Shown in pieces: positions 44,699 to 56,135 of a stretch of 64,000 nucleotides of DNA. Under the pieces are notes generated by a model. The model had not been told where the DNA came from, searched no databases, and worked only from the letters and a program-made list of their open reading frames with translations. The number at the start of each line of letters is the position of its first letter. Position 1 is the first letter of the stretch. The DNA is from Moniliella sp. 'wahieum' (Eukaryota > Basidiomycota > Moniliellomycetes > Moniliellales > Moniliellaceae). The stretch spans positions 186,001 to 250,000 of the forward strand of contig RSEE01000004.1 of NCBI GenBank assembly GCA_003971905.1, written 5' to 3'. A program made the position numbers and the translations under genes.

Positions 44699-46771
44699 AT
44701 GGCCACCCGCTCGCCCGACCCACGATTTTCGGATCAGGCCTTGGCCGAAGCTGCAGACCGACTGGAAAACGCGCCCCTATTTCATGCCCATCGCCCAGGT
44801 GCGTCGCACGTGTGCCGATGAACCCCATAATACTACCTTCGGGTCGCATCCAGCCCCGACTGACATATTTTCGTGTTCGTTCCTGTCTGTCATCAGGTGC
44901 CCACGTCATCGCCCCCTTTGGTTGGCTCAATGAACCTACTGGCCTCGCCCTTCTTCCCGACCCTCACACCCGCACGCCCACCTGGCACCTGTACTACCAG
45001 TTCAACCCGCTCTCTTCCGACTGGGGCAACGTCAGCTGGGGCCATATCCAGTCCACCGATCTGGTGCATTGGACGCCACCTCCGCCCCCCCATCCCTTTC
45101 CACGCGTACCAGCCTTGTCCTTAACTCCCTCGCGAGGTGGGCCTGCAGCAGAGGGGTATTCAGTGGCTGTGTGCGTCCTTGGCCCAGGTCGGCGGAGAGG
45201 AGCAGGACACTGGACTCGCTTGTCTTTACACTGCTGTGTGTCGCCTGCCTCTGCACTGGAGTTTGCCCTACCGTCGTGGGACCGAGAAGCTGGCATTGGC
45301 CACGACCGCGGACGGTAGCCACCTCACTCCCCTTGCTGTCCTCCTTTCTGGCCCGCCCGAGCATCTGGACGTGACAGCATGGCGAGATCCCTTTGAGGCG
45401 GCGTGGCCGGCACTCCGTTCCTTGTTGGACCAGGTGGCGCCTTGCCCCAATCCGATCGATTTGGCCTCTTAGCTGGTGGTCTACAGAAAAAGGGTCCCTG
45501 TCTTTTCCTCTACAGCCTGCCGGTGCATTCGACGGGCGCACCGACTACCGTCAGCCCTGGGCATACGAAGGATTGGCACTCCATTTGCCTTTGCACACGT
45601 CTCTGGGCACCTACTCGGCCGACCTGGGAACCAACTGGGAAACGTCCGGCGTGCTGCGCTTCCCTACCCCGGGGCCATCCGGTCGCAACGAGACGGCCTA
45701 CTTCTGCTCGGCGTCGAGGGCAGTTGTGCCTTGCGACGCGATGGCAAGCCGTGTCAAATCCTTCGCGGACCAGCGGGAACGCACGCTGGATCGCTGTTCG
45801 CCTTCCCTCCCAGGCGCCTTCCGACCCACACGCCTCCCTCCTGACCCCCCTCGCCTCAGCCGCGCGGACTATGGCTCGTTCTATGCCCCCCACACGCCGG
45901 GGGGGCAGGAAGACGCAGTGAGCAAGTTGATTTGGGGTGGGTGACCGAAGACAGTTTGACCGCCTCGGGCCGTGGACTCAGGGATGGGCAGGGTGCTTGT
46001 CAGTACCGAGGGATGTGATGCACCAAACCATCTTGGGCGTCGCTGGCAGTCTCTTCCCCGTCCCGCTGCCGCAGACCGGCTTGGTCTGGACCGACGCGGA
46101 CGACGTGGGTACGGTCCATCTGCTTGGTACGCGGCCATCTCAGGTAGTTTGGCCCCAGTTGCTCACTGGGCGGAGGTCCACTCACTCACCCCGATCCCAT
46201 TGCCCTCCCCGCCCCGCACGAGCCACCACCCACCAGGTGCCCCTCGTGCCCCATGCCCCGCCGAGCTGGGCGTAACATGGGCGGTGCGGACGCGGATCGT
46301 GTTACCTGTCTCGCCCAGGGCGCGGGTGGGCGTCGTGATTAAGCACCATGGGATGGGCAGTCGAGCTGGCTCTGGATCAAGGAAGGAAGAGATGACCAAG
46401 GACAGACCGTGGTGTATTTTGACCCGCTTGCTTCCACTTGGTTGTCGACCGAAGTGCGTCGCATGCGCACCTGGTTGACGGGGAGGGGAAGCAAGTGGAA
46501 GTAGACAGGACCGAGGACTGGGGTCCTCTTCCCCTTTTACCGTCCTCCTTGGGCCCGGCGCCCGAGGCGATCGAGCTGAGCCTCTTTTTTGACGGCAGCG
46601 TGCTGGAAGTGTTTGCCAACGATCGTTTGCGTTGACCAGCCGCATTACCCTGCCACCACCCACCATTCCCTCTGGGGCTTTGTGCACGCCAGCCCCGGCC
46701 CTGGCACAACAATGGTCCTAGGCCCGACCGAGGTTTTTGCCAAGGTACCGCGCACCGTGACAGCCGCCTAA
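44699..46771 (+). CDS. GH32 beta-fructofuranosidase-like enzyme
   Basis: Glycoside hydrolase family 32 (invertase, inulinase, levanase). The start MATRSPDPRF (44699) has no signal peptide, so it looks intracellular. A 98-nt intron is at 44799-44896. The N-terminal active-site block reads HVIAPFGWLNEPTGL and WHLYYQFNP. Later come WSLPYRRGTEKLALATT, TAWRDPF (the R-D-P motif), LGTNWETSGVLRF (position of the E-C acid/base motif), CLSVPRDV and the C-terminal beta-sandwich strand LSLFFDGSVLEVFAND. It ends at 46769-46771. Two motifs depart from the family norm: NEPTG stands for N-D-P-N-G (Glu in place of the nucleophile Asp) and W-E-T-S for W-E-C-P. Many frame changes are needed (for example near 45090, 45470, 45660, 46180 and 46610). 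Family assignment is firm; activity is not. Confidence 0.82.
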
Positions 46772-47586
46772 TCGAGCCTGAGTCTCGTAGGCATATGCCT
46801 CATGCAGAGGCATGCGTGTTATGCCTTGCCCATCCTACTGCCCAGCCTCACAGCACCCAGAAGGCCATGCCACACACATCCTGGTATGTGCCTTCGTGCG
46901 CGCTGGAGCAAGGCGGGAGGCAAGCTGCGAGGCTCGGTGGCAGGGGGTCGGGGGGGGGGTGGTGCTTGAATCGTACTGAACGCTGAGCTTCCCCAACTAG
47001 ACACCCGGCGCTAGCGAATGGCGGCGGCACGTCGCAACCAATCTGGCTAACGTGCAATCCAAGCTCCCCTGTTCAAACCGCACTGCACGCGCACTGAACG
47101 CGCTCGCAAAGCAGGCAAAGACAAATCAATGCATGATCCGTCAGGGCTCCTCGAAGCATGGGTGGGGCCGACATCCAGCCATGACAAAACAGCGCACGAG
47201 GCTAGAAGAGAACCGTTAGCCAGGGAACAGAACAGCGCTGAGATCGGGAATCGCACATAGGTCCGATGCCTACTTGGTGACGCGGGCCCATTCCGCACAA
47301 GCGCGCGCAAACCCGGCGCAAGGCAAGGCAAAATACTAGAACGACGGCGAACAGAGCGGCGAAACAGCCTGAGAGGCGTCGGGGGATCGGATGGACGAAA
47401 CGAGTTCCAACAGCCATCAACGTCAACACCAGGAAAGGTATATGGGTACGACCGGCCGTGAACGGTGCATGGAAGCACGCAATCATTAATCATAGTGGGC
47501 AGGCTGGTCCGGCAACAGGAACAGATCCCAGGCGGAGTGAAGCGGGTGGCGGGGGAAGAGAAGAGCAAGCGGCAACCCACAGGGTG
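46772..47586. other. 0.8-kb convergent intergenic region
   Basis: Lies between the GH32 3' end (+) and the 3' end of the next gene (-). No gene or array seen; one G-rich tract near 46949-46960. Confidence 0.45.
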
Positions 47587-49525
47587 TCATGCTTCGCTAG
47601 GTAGGTGAATTGGGGTCAGTTCGTAGTCCAGCGCCTCCTTTTGTGCCGTCTCGGCGACGAGCATTCGTCCAAGTGTGAAATGGGCCGGACCATCGGCCCC
47701 GTCGGGTGGGGGGGAGAGAGGACCGGTACCGCCCCGTCGGCACCACACGGTCAACGAAAGCCCGAACGGACTCGATCGAATCCAAGCAGCTTGGATCGAG
47801 AGCGGCGGGCAGTGTGGGCAGAAGCATGGCGTGGGTCCACATGGGGGTGCCCAGGCCGACCAGGTGTGAGGAAAGTGAGTCTGGACCGAGGTGGGGGTGA
47901 GCAGAGCACGCGCCTTGTTTTCCAACTTTCTGGCTTCCTCCATTTTGCCCAATGCGTGGTAAGGTGCGAGGCAAACAAGGTCAGATCCCCACTGGTTTTG
48001 CCCAGAGACAGGCTTTTTGGTCAAGTACCGCGTCACCCATCCTTCCAATAGGCCGCTCGAAGCAGCGTAATCCGAGCCCGCAGCATCATCATGAGCGCAT
48101 CAAAGGCCTGGGCCCAGGGACGAGGACGCTTGCGCAGCTGCTGCATCGCATGATCAAGAGAGGGAAGAGCTGCTCCCACTCGGCAGCGCCTCGTGCATCG
48201 GTCGACCGTTCCAGCGGGAGTGTCATGGGCGCTTCCATCTCAGCCCGGACCTGGAGAAGAGGAAGGTTCCGAAGGACAGCGCAAGCGTTGATCCCGGGCC
48301 CAGGAAGCATATGCGTACAGCAAAAGCTGTCAGCTAGCATCAGCGCGACAGTATCCCACTTTCTGCTATTCAGGCCACTGGGCGAGCTGATCAGTGCATC
48401 GGCTCGCTTCTTGACACTGTGCGCTGTTTCGCGGTAGTGGGTGTACAACTCCTGGCACATTGGTCCCGTCCATCGTGAAGCAGAGGAACGAAGCGCGGGG
48501 GTGGGATTGTTGCTAGCCCGTTGTAACGCAATCTGAACGTGGTCCGCTACCCTGCGAGGGGGGGGACTTGATCTTCCGCTCACCCTTTCGGGACTCTGTT
48601 TTATCCTGAACCTTGCGCGGCTGGCCTGGGGCGCGTTCGCGAGCCGGCGTCTCCGACGTTTCTCGCCTCTCCGATCCTGGTGAGGAGGTCCCTCTGGTAC
48701 TTTCCTTGGACCGATCTGAACCGAGCGGCGACCGGCGCAGGTGAGGGAGAGGTGTGACGCTTCCAGCCGACATGGCCTTGGCTCCTCTCTGAGATGAGAG
48801 AGAGATCGGTTGGCAGGGGCGTTGGATTGGGTCGAAGGCTTGGGTTCTGGCCTCGGGCTCTCCTCGTCCGGCGCCGTTCTGTTCATCGGGGCGGAGGGAG
48901 AGCGATGGTCCCTAGATCCTCCCACAGGCCGTGGCGGGCGCCGATGAGAAGAAACCGAGCGTGTGCTGGATGCGGCGCTGGAAGATGGATGCCGCAGAGG
49001 CGGGGGGTGAGGGGGAGCTTGTTGAGCGCCTAGGGGGGTGTGAGCAAAAAAAAACACACACACACACACAAGTCAGTTGAATCGGGAGGGGGTCAAGGAC
49101 CAGAGCGCATCAGCGCTGGGTAGCAGCTGAAGGTGCAACGTACATGCAAGCCGGTCCGCATGCGTTCCAGGTGGTGGGCTAGGTGGCATGGGACTTGGGC
49201 GTGGGCGAAGAGGAGACGCGGGGCCGCTTGGTGTGGGGGCGGGGGGGGGCGGCCGAGGCGGGGCGACGGGCTGGGGCAGGGAGGGGGGCGGGGAGGCGGC
49301 TGACGCTGAGGGCGAGGACGTGGGGCGGCGGACGGATGCGATGGAAGCTGGGCAAGGGGGCCTCCATGGGGGGGGGTGAGGGGGTGGAAGAGGAGGAGAT
49401 GCGAGGTGCTGATGAGACGCAGCGGGTGAGGCTGGGTTAGATGGGGGCGGGCGAGGCTGCGCTGGTGCCTGATGCATGACAGGCAGCTGGGCCAGAGACA
49501 CGGGGTGGTGATCGCAGGCATCCAC
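47587..49525 (-). CDS. Ser/Pro-rich protein with a C-terminal helical domain (weak AF4/FMR2 resemblance)
   Basis: The start MDACDHHPVSLAQLPVM (49525) leads to about 130 Pro/Ser/Ala-rich residues. An intron with a CA repeat in its 3' half follows (about 49160-49030). The next part is a long basic, Ser/Pro/Arg-rich region (48990-48500). The C-terminal third is different and looks folded: CQELYTHYRETAHSVKKRAD, KWDTVALMLADSF, ALMMMLRARITLLRAAYWKD, YHALGKMEEARKLENKARAL. The end is IHLPSEA (47587). The K-x-R-A-D helix followed by a helix of small hydrophobic residues recalls the C-terminal homology domain of AFF proteins (super elongation complex scaffold). That rests on a remembered pattern only and may be wrong. 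Confidence 0.45.
49046..49070 (+). repeat. A9(CA)n microsatellite
   Basis: Nine A followed by about nine CA dinucleotides, inside a probable intron of the minus-strand gene. Confidence 0.9.
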
Positions 49526-50177
49526 CGCATCCCACTGCGGCTGCTGGCTGCGATGGAGATCTGAGGGCGCTGGGCTGCAGAGGCACAGACGCGCTGCTGC
49601 TCGCCCATCACCCGCTGCTCAGGCTCAGTACTCAGTCTGAGTATCAGTGGCTCTGTGGCCATTTCCTTTCCGTAGCCAGGGCCCACCGCACCCAGAACAC
49701 CGTCGGCCGTCGGCGGCCCCGCTGCGACCGAATGGGGCAAGTGCTCAGCACGCCCTCCCGCTCGCAGGTCATGTGACCATGAGACAGCGACCAGCGACCC
49801 CCCCGGCCCGACGGTGACTGGCCCGCTGACATGGACATGTACATGTGACACATGTGACAAGCCAGGTGACTCTAGTGACTTGGGCCGGTGCGGTGCTGCA
49901 GCCTGGTTCCTGCTGCGGCTGTCAGCGGTCAGCGGTCACCGTCATCCAGCGCCGCTTTACCCCCCGCAGCCGGCATGCTTATGTCAGCGCCGCCGCCCCC
50001 CGCTCCACTGGGCTCGGCTGGAGGACTACTTGCCTCCCTGCAGGCCGCAGCTGGGCAGACGGCAGGGGGGCAGCGCCGCAGCGCACGCGAGCGCCTGGCA
50101 TATATATATCCGCCTCCTTTGCCTCCTCCTCCGCCTTCCTCCGCCTCTGCTCCACCCACCCTGCGCTCTCGATCGGC

Positions 50178-52021
50178 ATGCGCGCCCCGCCTCTGCACCC
50201 GCGCTGCTGGCGCTGTGCTGTCCTCGCCCCTGCCACCAGCCTCCTGCCCGCCCACGCGCTGGCCATCAACGCCTTCTCCGCCCTCTCCGCCCTCCCGCCC
50301 ACCTCCAGCTTGCGCCCGGCCAGGAGCCTCCGCTGCGGGTGTACAACCCATTCTCCCATCCCACCCTCACGCCTCCTCCCTCTGGCCCCGACCCCAACAC
50401 CAGCACGCCCCCCGCCTCCGACACCCCCGATAGCCCCTCTCCATTCCTTCCCCACCCAACACCCACCATTTCCTCCCCCGCCCCGCCTCCGCCCACAACG
50501 CCCACCCCCTCCGCCCCATCTTCGCCCGCCCCTTCGCCCACACCAGCCTCTGGGTCCCCCGATCTGTTCACCCCTCTTCAAGTCGCGATCTATCAAGCGG
50601 ATGTGCAGGTATGTTAGGTCGCCTATGGAATATGCCTTTCGAGGCCTCTTCCGCTTTTCCCAATGAGAATGCATACAGAGCTGATGATATCAACCCCTTT
50701 TCTACTCTTCTCCCACAGGTGGCGGCCTTTTACCTATGCCCTCAACACCTTCCCGGATGTGAACTGGTCTGGGCTGGCGTGGACGACACGGGTCTTGTTC
50801 AGCTCGGATGGATGGCCGAAACGTCCCAGGCACACCGTACCTTGCTCGCCAACCAGCTCAAGCAACTTGGTGGGCCTGTGCCGGCCGGCCGGCAACTACA
50901 CCTGGCAGTTCCAAACCGTTTCCGATTTTGTCGATTACATGATCATCAATCTCCAAAACGGGATCGGCGGCCTGCTCGGCTCGGTGCAGGCGGGCGGGAC
51001 GTGTGACGTGGGTCCTCTGGCGGCCACGATTGCGGCAGGAACGAACGGGTATGGTGCAGATTCTGCGCCAGTTTCGTGGGGTGGCCCAACCCTGTCGTCG
51101 TTCTCCCCTTCTTCCCCTCGATTACCACTGGGGGCCTTCGCGCGACATTGCTTCCTCTGCCCCGGGCAACCCAGCCCCGAATCTCCCCATTTACCTAGCT
51201 TGGTTGTCAGCAACATGCCAACCTACCATACTAGCCCCCCGGCCATCAACACTCTTGATTTTCCCAGTTCACTGTCCCCAACTCCACGTCATTGAGCTCT
51301 CCTGGCTTCCCGACTCGGTGCAGGGTACGTGTGACATGTCTCGTCGTTGTTGAACGTTGATGCACCTCAGTTTTGTTTTGCTCTGTTTTCTTCTGACCGG
51401 CGATTTGACTGTCTGGTCGTAGGTCCTTTCAAACGCCTCCTGGCACGTCCATCTCGGCGCCGACCCATGCCCTCTTCATTTCGCAATCGGTTGTGCTCAC
51501 TACATCTTCTGTCCGTCGATGTGACGAACAAAACGGCAACGGTGATTCAGCCGTTGGACCTCGAGGTGGCGATCAATCTGTTTCAACAACTGGTCCCAGC
51601 GGTGAACGGGACCATGTACATTGCCTTGGTGGCGATGATTCATGCTACTCGCCGTACAACTTGACTTTGGTCGGTGGCTCGACGTTTGCCGGACCGACTG
51701 CCTACCGGCTGGGTAGACGACGGAACGGATCTGGTCACCTCGATCCTGCTTCGTCCCACAACACCTTCCCACATATTTCCTAAGCCCGTTTTTTTCCGTA
51801 CCGCTATGTACCGTTTTTCATCGCCCCCCGTCCATCCTTTCCCGTCCCGCCGGCCTGGGATCCGCTCCCTGCCCCTCCCCTGCGCCTCATGTGCCTGCAC
51901 TCGAAATGTGGGGATGGACCTGATGGTGGACCCGCATCCAGGCCCAGGTTACTTTTGGGCAATCCTCGTTAGAAAGGTAGTAATGCCACTCTCCATGGCG
52001 GTTTTGTTTTTATTGGCTTGA
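50178..52021 (+). CDS. Probable secreted Pro/Ser/Thr-rich glycoprotein
   Basis: The start MRAPPLHPRCWR (50178) is followed by a plausible signal peptide (CAVLAPATSLLPAHALA). After a frame change near 50338 comes a stretch of about 80 residues of Pro, Ser and Thr, then FTPLQVAIYQADVQ. An intron lies at 50609-50718. The next exon reads FYLCPQHLPGCELVWAGVDD and GNYTWQFQTVSDFVDYMIIN. Later exons hold possible N-glycosylation sites (NAS, NKT, NGT, NLT). Two more introns are likely (about 51043-51215 and 51323-51421). The C-terminus ends in a hydrophobic tail (VVMPLSMAVLFLLA), which could be a GPI-attachment signal or membrane helix. I recognise no family. Confidence 0.45.
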
Positions 52022-52225
52022 TTGAATAGCTACGTTACTTGAGACCTTTCTTTGGAACCTCCTCCTTTGCCTGCCCCTCCGTCCGTGGGGGGCGTACGGA
52101 TGCACCGCGCCACCCACCCACTGATCTTTCCTTCTCTCCGCTTGGTCTCGTTTGGGCAGAGAGAAACCAAGGAGAGAGGGGAGGGCGCGGAGGCATAGGC
52201 ATTTCCCATGCATCCACCCACGGGA

Positions 52226-52260
52226 AGAGAGAGAGATAGAGATAGAGATAGAGAGATAGA
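52226..52260 (+). repeat. GA/GATA microsatellite
   Basis: Interspersed GAGA and GATAGA units between the convergent 3' ends of two genes. Confidence 0.85.
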
Positions 52261-52300
52261 TTACTTGTCGTCCGTATGCGTCTTTTGCTGGATCACCACC

Positions 52301-55163
52301 CTAGTGCGTTTGAGTGTCTGTCAGCTTCTTCTCCAGCGGCCCCGCCGAGTCGGGCAGATTGCCCATCCGGTCCAGCGGTACAGGCTGGGCGGAACCAAAG
52401 CGAGTCAGTCAGTCAGTCACAACAAATGGTACAGGGAGGCTAGTTGCAGGGGGGGGAGGCACATACAGGCAGGACCAACAGACTCTTGCGTGGCTGGCCC
52501 GCAGCCCCCCGATCGCGTGCTTGGTGGTGGTGTGCTGGTGGTGCGGGGCTGGCTGCAGCGGTACGGCAGCTGTCCCAGATCCGTCCCCGCACCCCAAACA
52601 ACTCTGGCGCCCAGTGCACCGCCTTGACTTGCCCCGTCTCAGGGTGAGCGGGCACCGACTTTCCCCTGCGCCCCGACGGAGCCGACGCCGGCGCTCCCCA
52701 CCTCATCCTCGCACCACTGTGCCGCCTGTCGATCGGGCGCCGAGTCGACCCAGCCTCGACCTCAGTCTCGACCTCAGTCTCGGTTCGGTCTCGGTCTCGG
52801 TCTCGGGCTCCGTCTCCGCCTCCGCCTCCAGGTCCGACACGGGAAAGAGCAGCAGGACCCAGCGTCTGTGCCTCGGGTTGGGCAGCGGCTTGGTCCTGGC
52901 TCGCGCATCCAAGCGCGGGACGGTGGCCGAGGACGATGGCAGCCGGTCTCGGTCCAAGGCCACTGCCACCGGACGAAACTCGAGGTGCACAGCCACCTTC
53001 TCGTTGCGACGCTTGTTGGCATTGGTGAGGCGGAGGAGCTCGGTAGTGGTCAGGGGAAGCAAGCCCCTGCGCACGCCCTTGGACCGCACATGGGAAGCAG
53101 ACGCTGGCTGGCCTTGGTACTGCGGTGACTTTGGCCCCGCGTTCCCACCCCCCCCGTCTAGGCCCACTGCGAATTCGCACGGCCCGGACGGGACGCGAAC
53201 AGGCTCCTGTCTCCCCGGCTGCCGCGGTGTGTCCAGCCCCCTCGCATCGTTGGACCGAAGGCTGGGCGAGGCAGAGGCCGAGTGGGGTACCGGTTTCTTT
53301 CTTTGCCTTCTTTTCCTTTGCCCTCGTGGCCAGTTTTTTCCATGCGTTCCGTATCACTGGGCCCGATCGAGGAGACTCCGAGGCAGGAAGGAGGACATGG
53401 AGGAGGCCATGGAACACACCGCGCCAGACGTAGGCCGGCCAAGCCTGGTCCAGCCAGACCAAGACCAAGGGGAGCAGCGTCCTTCGCTCCGGTTTCCAAG
53501 GTTGCCTTGGCTGCTTGTTCAGCCTGCCATTTCAGCCCGGCCACACGGATGATCGTCTTGCCCGATCCACAACCGCTTTCCGAGGTGGATGCAAGGAGGG
53601 AAAGCGTGTGCACCTTGATCGGCATTGTGCGTGACTGCGAGACGGGACCTTGGGCCTGCGGCGTGCTGGATGAGGCCCGGAGGGACGAAGAAAGGTGGCC
53701 ACGTTGGGCGCGCCGCGAAGCGAGTGATAGATGGGCACGGGCGCGCTGGGTACGCCGGCGAAGCGAATTGCTGGAACGCAGTGCCTCTGCCTCGCTTGAC
53801 GCTGGCGATTGAGCTCTTGGTTCGGGGGGAGGGGAAACGGCGTTGCTTGGGGCCAGTCCGGCCAGTAGCGGAGAATCAGAAGAACGGCCATCTTGCCACT
53901 CAGCTTCCGACTCAGTCGGGCTGGGACGGAGCGGACTCGTCACTTGGCAGGTCTTTTGGCGACGAGCACACAGGTCCGGCGCCGGATATCTCCTGCTGAT
54001 CTTGGGGGGGACAGGAAGAGGGGTCAATGGGGGCCAGCGCAGGCGTACGAGGAATTGGAATTTGCTTCCTCCATCGAAACGAGCGACATAGGGTTCTCGG
54101 TTGATACCTCCCCGGGGCTCTGGGATGCTGGTTCCAACGACTTTGACAAGGCTCCCTCTGCAGAGGTGAAGTGGCACGTCTCCAATGGAGACCAAGGAAC
54201 AGCGCAAGACTGCCAACCGGGTGGATTCCTCCTCATCCTCGTTGGTCATCAGCACGGCTTCATCCGCGCCCATCTCTACGGGGCTTGGCACCGGAGGGGT
54301 CGCTACTGTGATTGGCTCAGGGCTGGGAATGACACCGGCTCTACTAGAGCCGCACGTGCACCCGCTGAGGATGAGTCTACCCGCCCTGTCTGGGCAGTGG
54401 AAGCATGAGCTTCTTGGCCTCGGGCATGGGACGTGCGCGCGACCGAACGGGTGGGGCAGACTTGCTTGGTACCACGCTGGGTTCAGTGGGGTTGCGCAGT
54501 CCGGTCGCTGGTTTGGGCCGGGGCAGACGACTGCTACCCGGTTCCACTGGAGGCAGCGAAGTGGAAATGCAAACGGTTTGGGTTGCCATCCTGCTCGGTT
54601 CTGCCCCTGCGCCTGGTCTCGCCAAAGAAGCTGAGCCAACGGGGGCGGCCGAACCACGGTACTCATGCGACGGAGCCCTAGGCCAGCGGGGCGGATGGGG
54701 CCTAAGTTGACGACGCAGGCAGCGGGGTCGGGCGGGAGGCGAGAGATGATTTGGTGGACAGAGTTCCGGTGGCGGGGGGAGATCCGGCATTGAGATGGAC
54801 CGCGGGGGCGCTGGGCGCCGGTGCAGTGGCTGCGGGGCGGGGGAGATTGAGAGCTGGGCTAGAGCGGCGGAGAACAGTAGTAGAGAGGGCAGGCACCCTT
54901 GAGTTGGGTACCGACGCCGAGGAAGAACGCATGGTGGGCCTGCTGCTGCGCGCTGCCGCACTGCTACCCGTGGATTGGAGGGAAGGCAGTGCCGAATCGT
55001 GGGCGGACGCATGAGAAGGTGTTGGCGGGGGTCGGGCCGGGAGGGTAGGGGCCATGCGCGTGGCACCGGTGGCAGGGGTAGGGGTTGGGGCGGGCTGAGC
55101 GCTGAGTAGACGAGCAAGGGCCAGTCGAGTGCCCGCGGCCAGCTTAGACCGCGGCGCAGGCAA
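52301..55163 (-). CDS. Large low-complexity protein of unknown function
   Basis: The minus strand codes for a long, Ser/Pro/Ala/Arg-rich protein from MPAPRSKLAAGTRLALARLL (55163). Readable non-repetitive blocks are STRLAVLRCSLVSIGDVPLH with LCRGSLVKVVG (near 54200), KVHTLSLLAST and KTIIRVAGLKWQAEQAAK (near 53550), LTNANKRRNEKVAVHLEFRP (near 53000) and an acidic ETEPETETETEP stretch (near 52800). The C-terminus probably lies in a short last exon ending GPLEKKLTDTQTH at 52301. An intron of about 80 nt would cover 52390-52467. Frame changes are frequent. I recognise no domain; the long ordered blocks and consistent strand bias argue that it is a real gene. Confidence 0.4.
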
Positions 55164-56135
55164 CGCAGATGGTGCGAGCGGGCTGAGGATGGGGCGGATG
55201 CTGCGAGCAGAGGCGGAGCAGCAGCAGCAGCAGGTGGTGCTGCGCTCGCTTTGCGGCTGGTCTGGAGGCGGCTGTGGCTGGGCAGTTAGTTAGCTGCTGA
55301 TTGGCTGGCTGATTAAGATGGGCTGGCCCATTCAGCCAGCCAGTGCCTGCGCCGTGCTATCTGTGTTGCATGTGATGCATGCGATCACGAGCACTCAGCA
55401 GACCACGTGCCTGGCCCCTAATTTTAATTGCCTTATCGCCCCGTCTGGCCTCCAAGGCAACGCGGCTCGTTTCGACGCTTGCTTCTCCCAAGCCGCGACC
55501 GAGTCGAGCCTTCCTCAACTGCACTGGTACCCCGTTGGCTCTGCCACTGGGGTGATACCATGGGGGTGGATGCTTGTTTTGGAGGCCCCTTCAGGAACCT
55601 CACCCTTCCCCTGCCAGTGCAACCACTAATTCGACGGGAATGCAGACCGGGCGGCTAGTTCCGTGCCTTGGCCCGCTGGGTATGAGAGAGGAACGGAGCA
55701 GGCTCTGGGACTTCAGTCATGCACGGAGTCGGCCTGAGTAGGGCATAGGGGTTTTGTCGGCACTGAAGCCCATGATGCATAATGGACAATCGAGGCTCAC
55801 ATGTAACTACGCGTAAATATGTTCCCTTTGGTCTCTCCTTTCCATGTAATCGATCTTCCCACGAGCAGGCACCCATTAAAAGGCGAGGACATATATATAA
55901 GTACCCACACCCTTGGTCTATGGGCACCCCGGACGTAAATGCGTCTTGTTCAAAGATTCAAGCTACGCAGCTTTCCGCGCACAAGCAGACGGCTTTGGGA
56001 ATCACGATCGCGATGTCAGGTTGAGTGTAGTTCACATTGGGACACCATAACCAATAACCGCAGAGGCAGGAAAAGACAGCATCGACGGACCGTATCAAGA
56101 AACGGTAAAGCATGGATAGATGGCGGCAAAAACCA
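55164..56135. other. 1-kb intergenic region
   Basis: CAG repeats (55215-55235) and GGCTGGCTG words near 55290-55345 stand close to the start of the minus-strand gene. A TGTGATGCATGCGATCAC palindrome-like block sits near 55370-55387. No gene seen. Confidence 0.4.

Noticed and set aside
32328-46771. Reading the frame-broken genes as pseudogenes
   Set aside because: Breaks affect essential single-copy genes, are dense and are never accompanied by loss of conserved residues; sequencing error explains them better.
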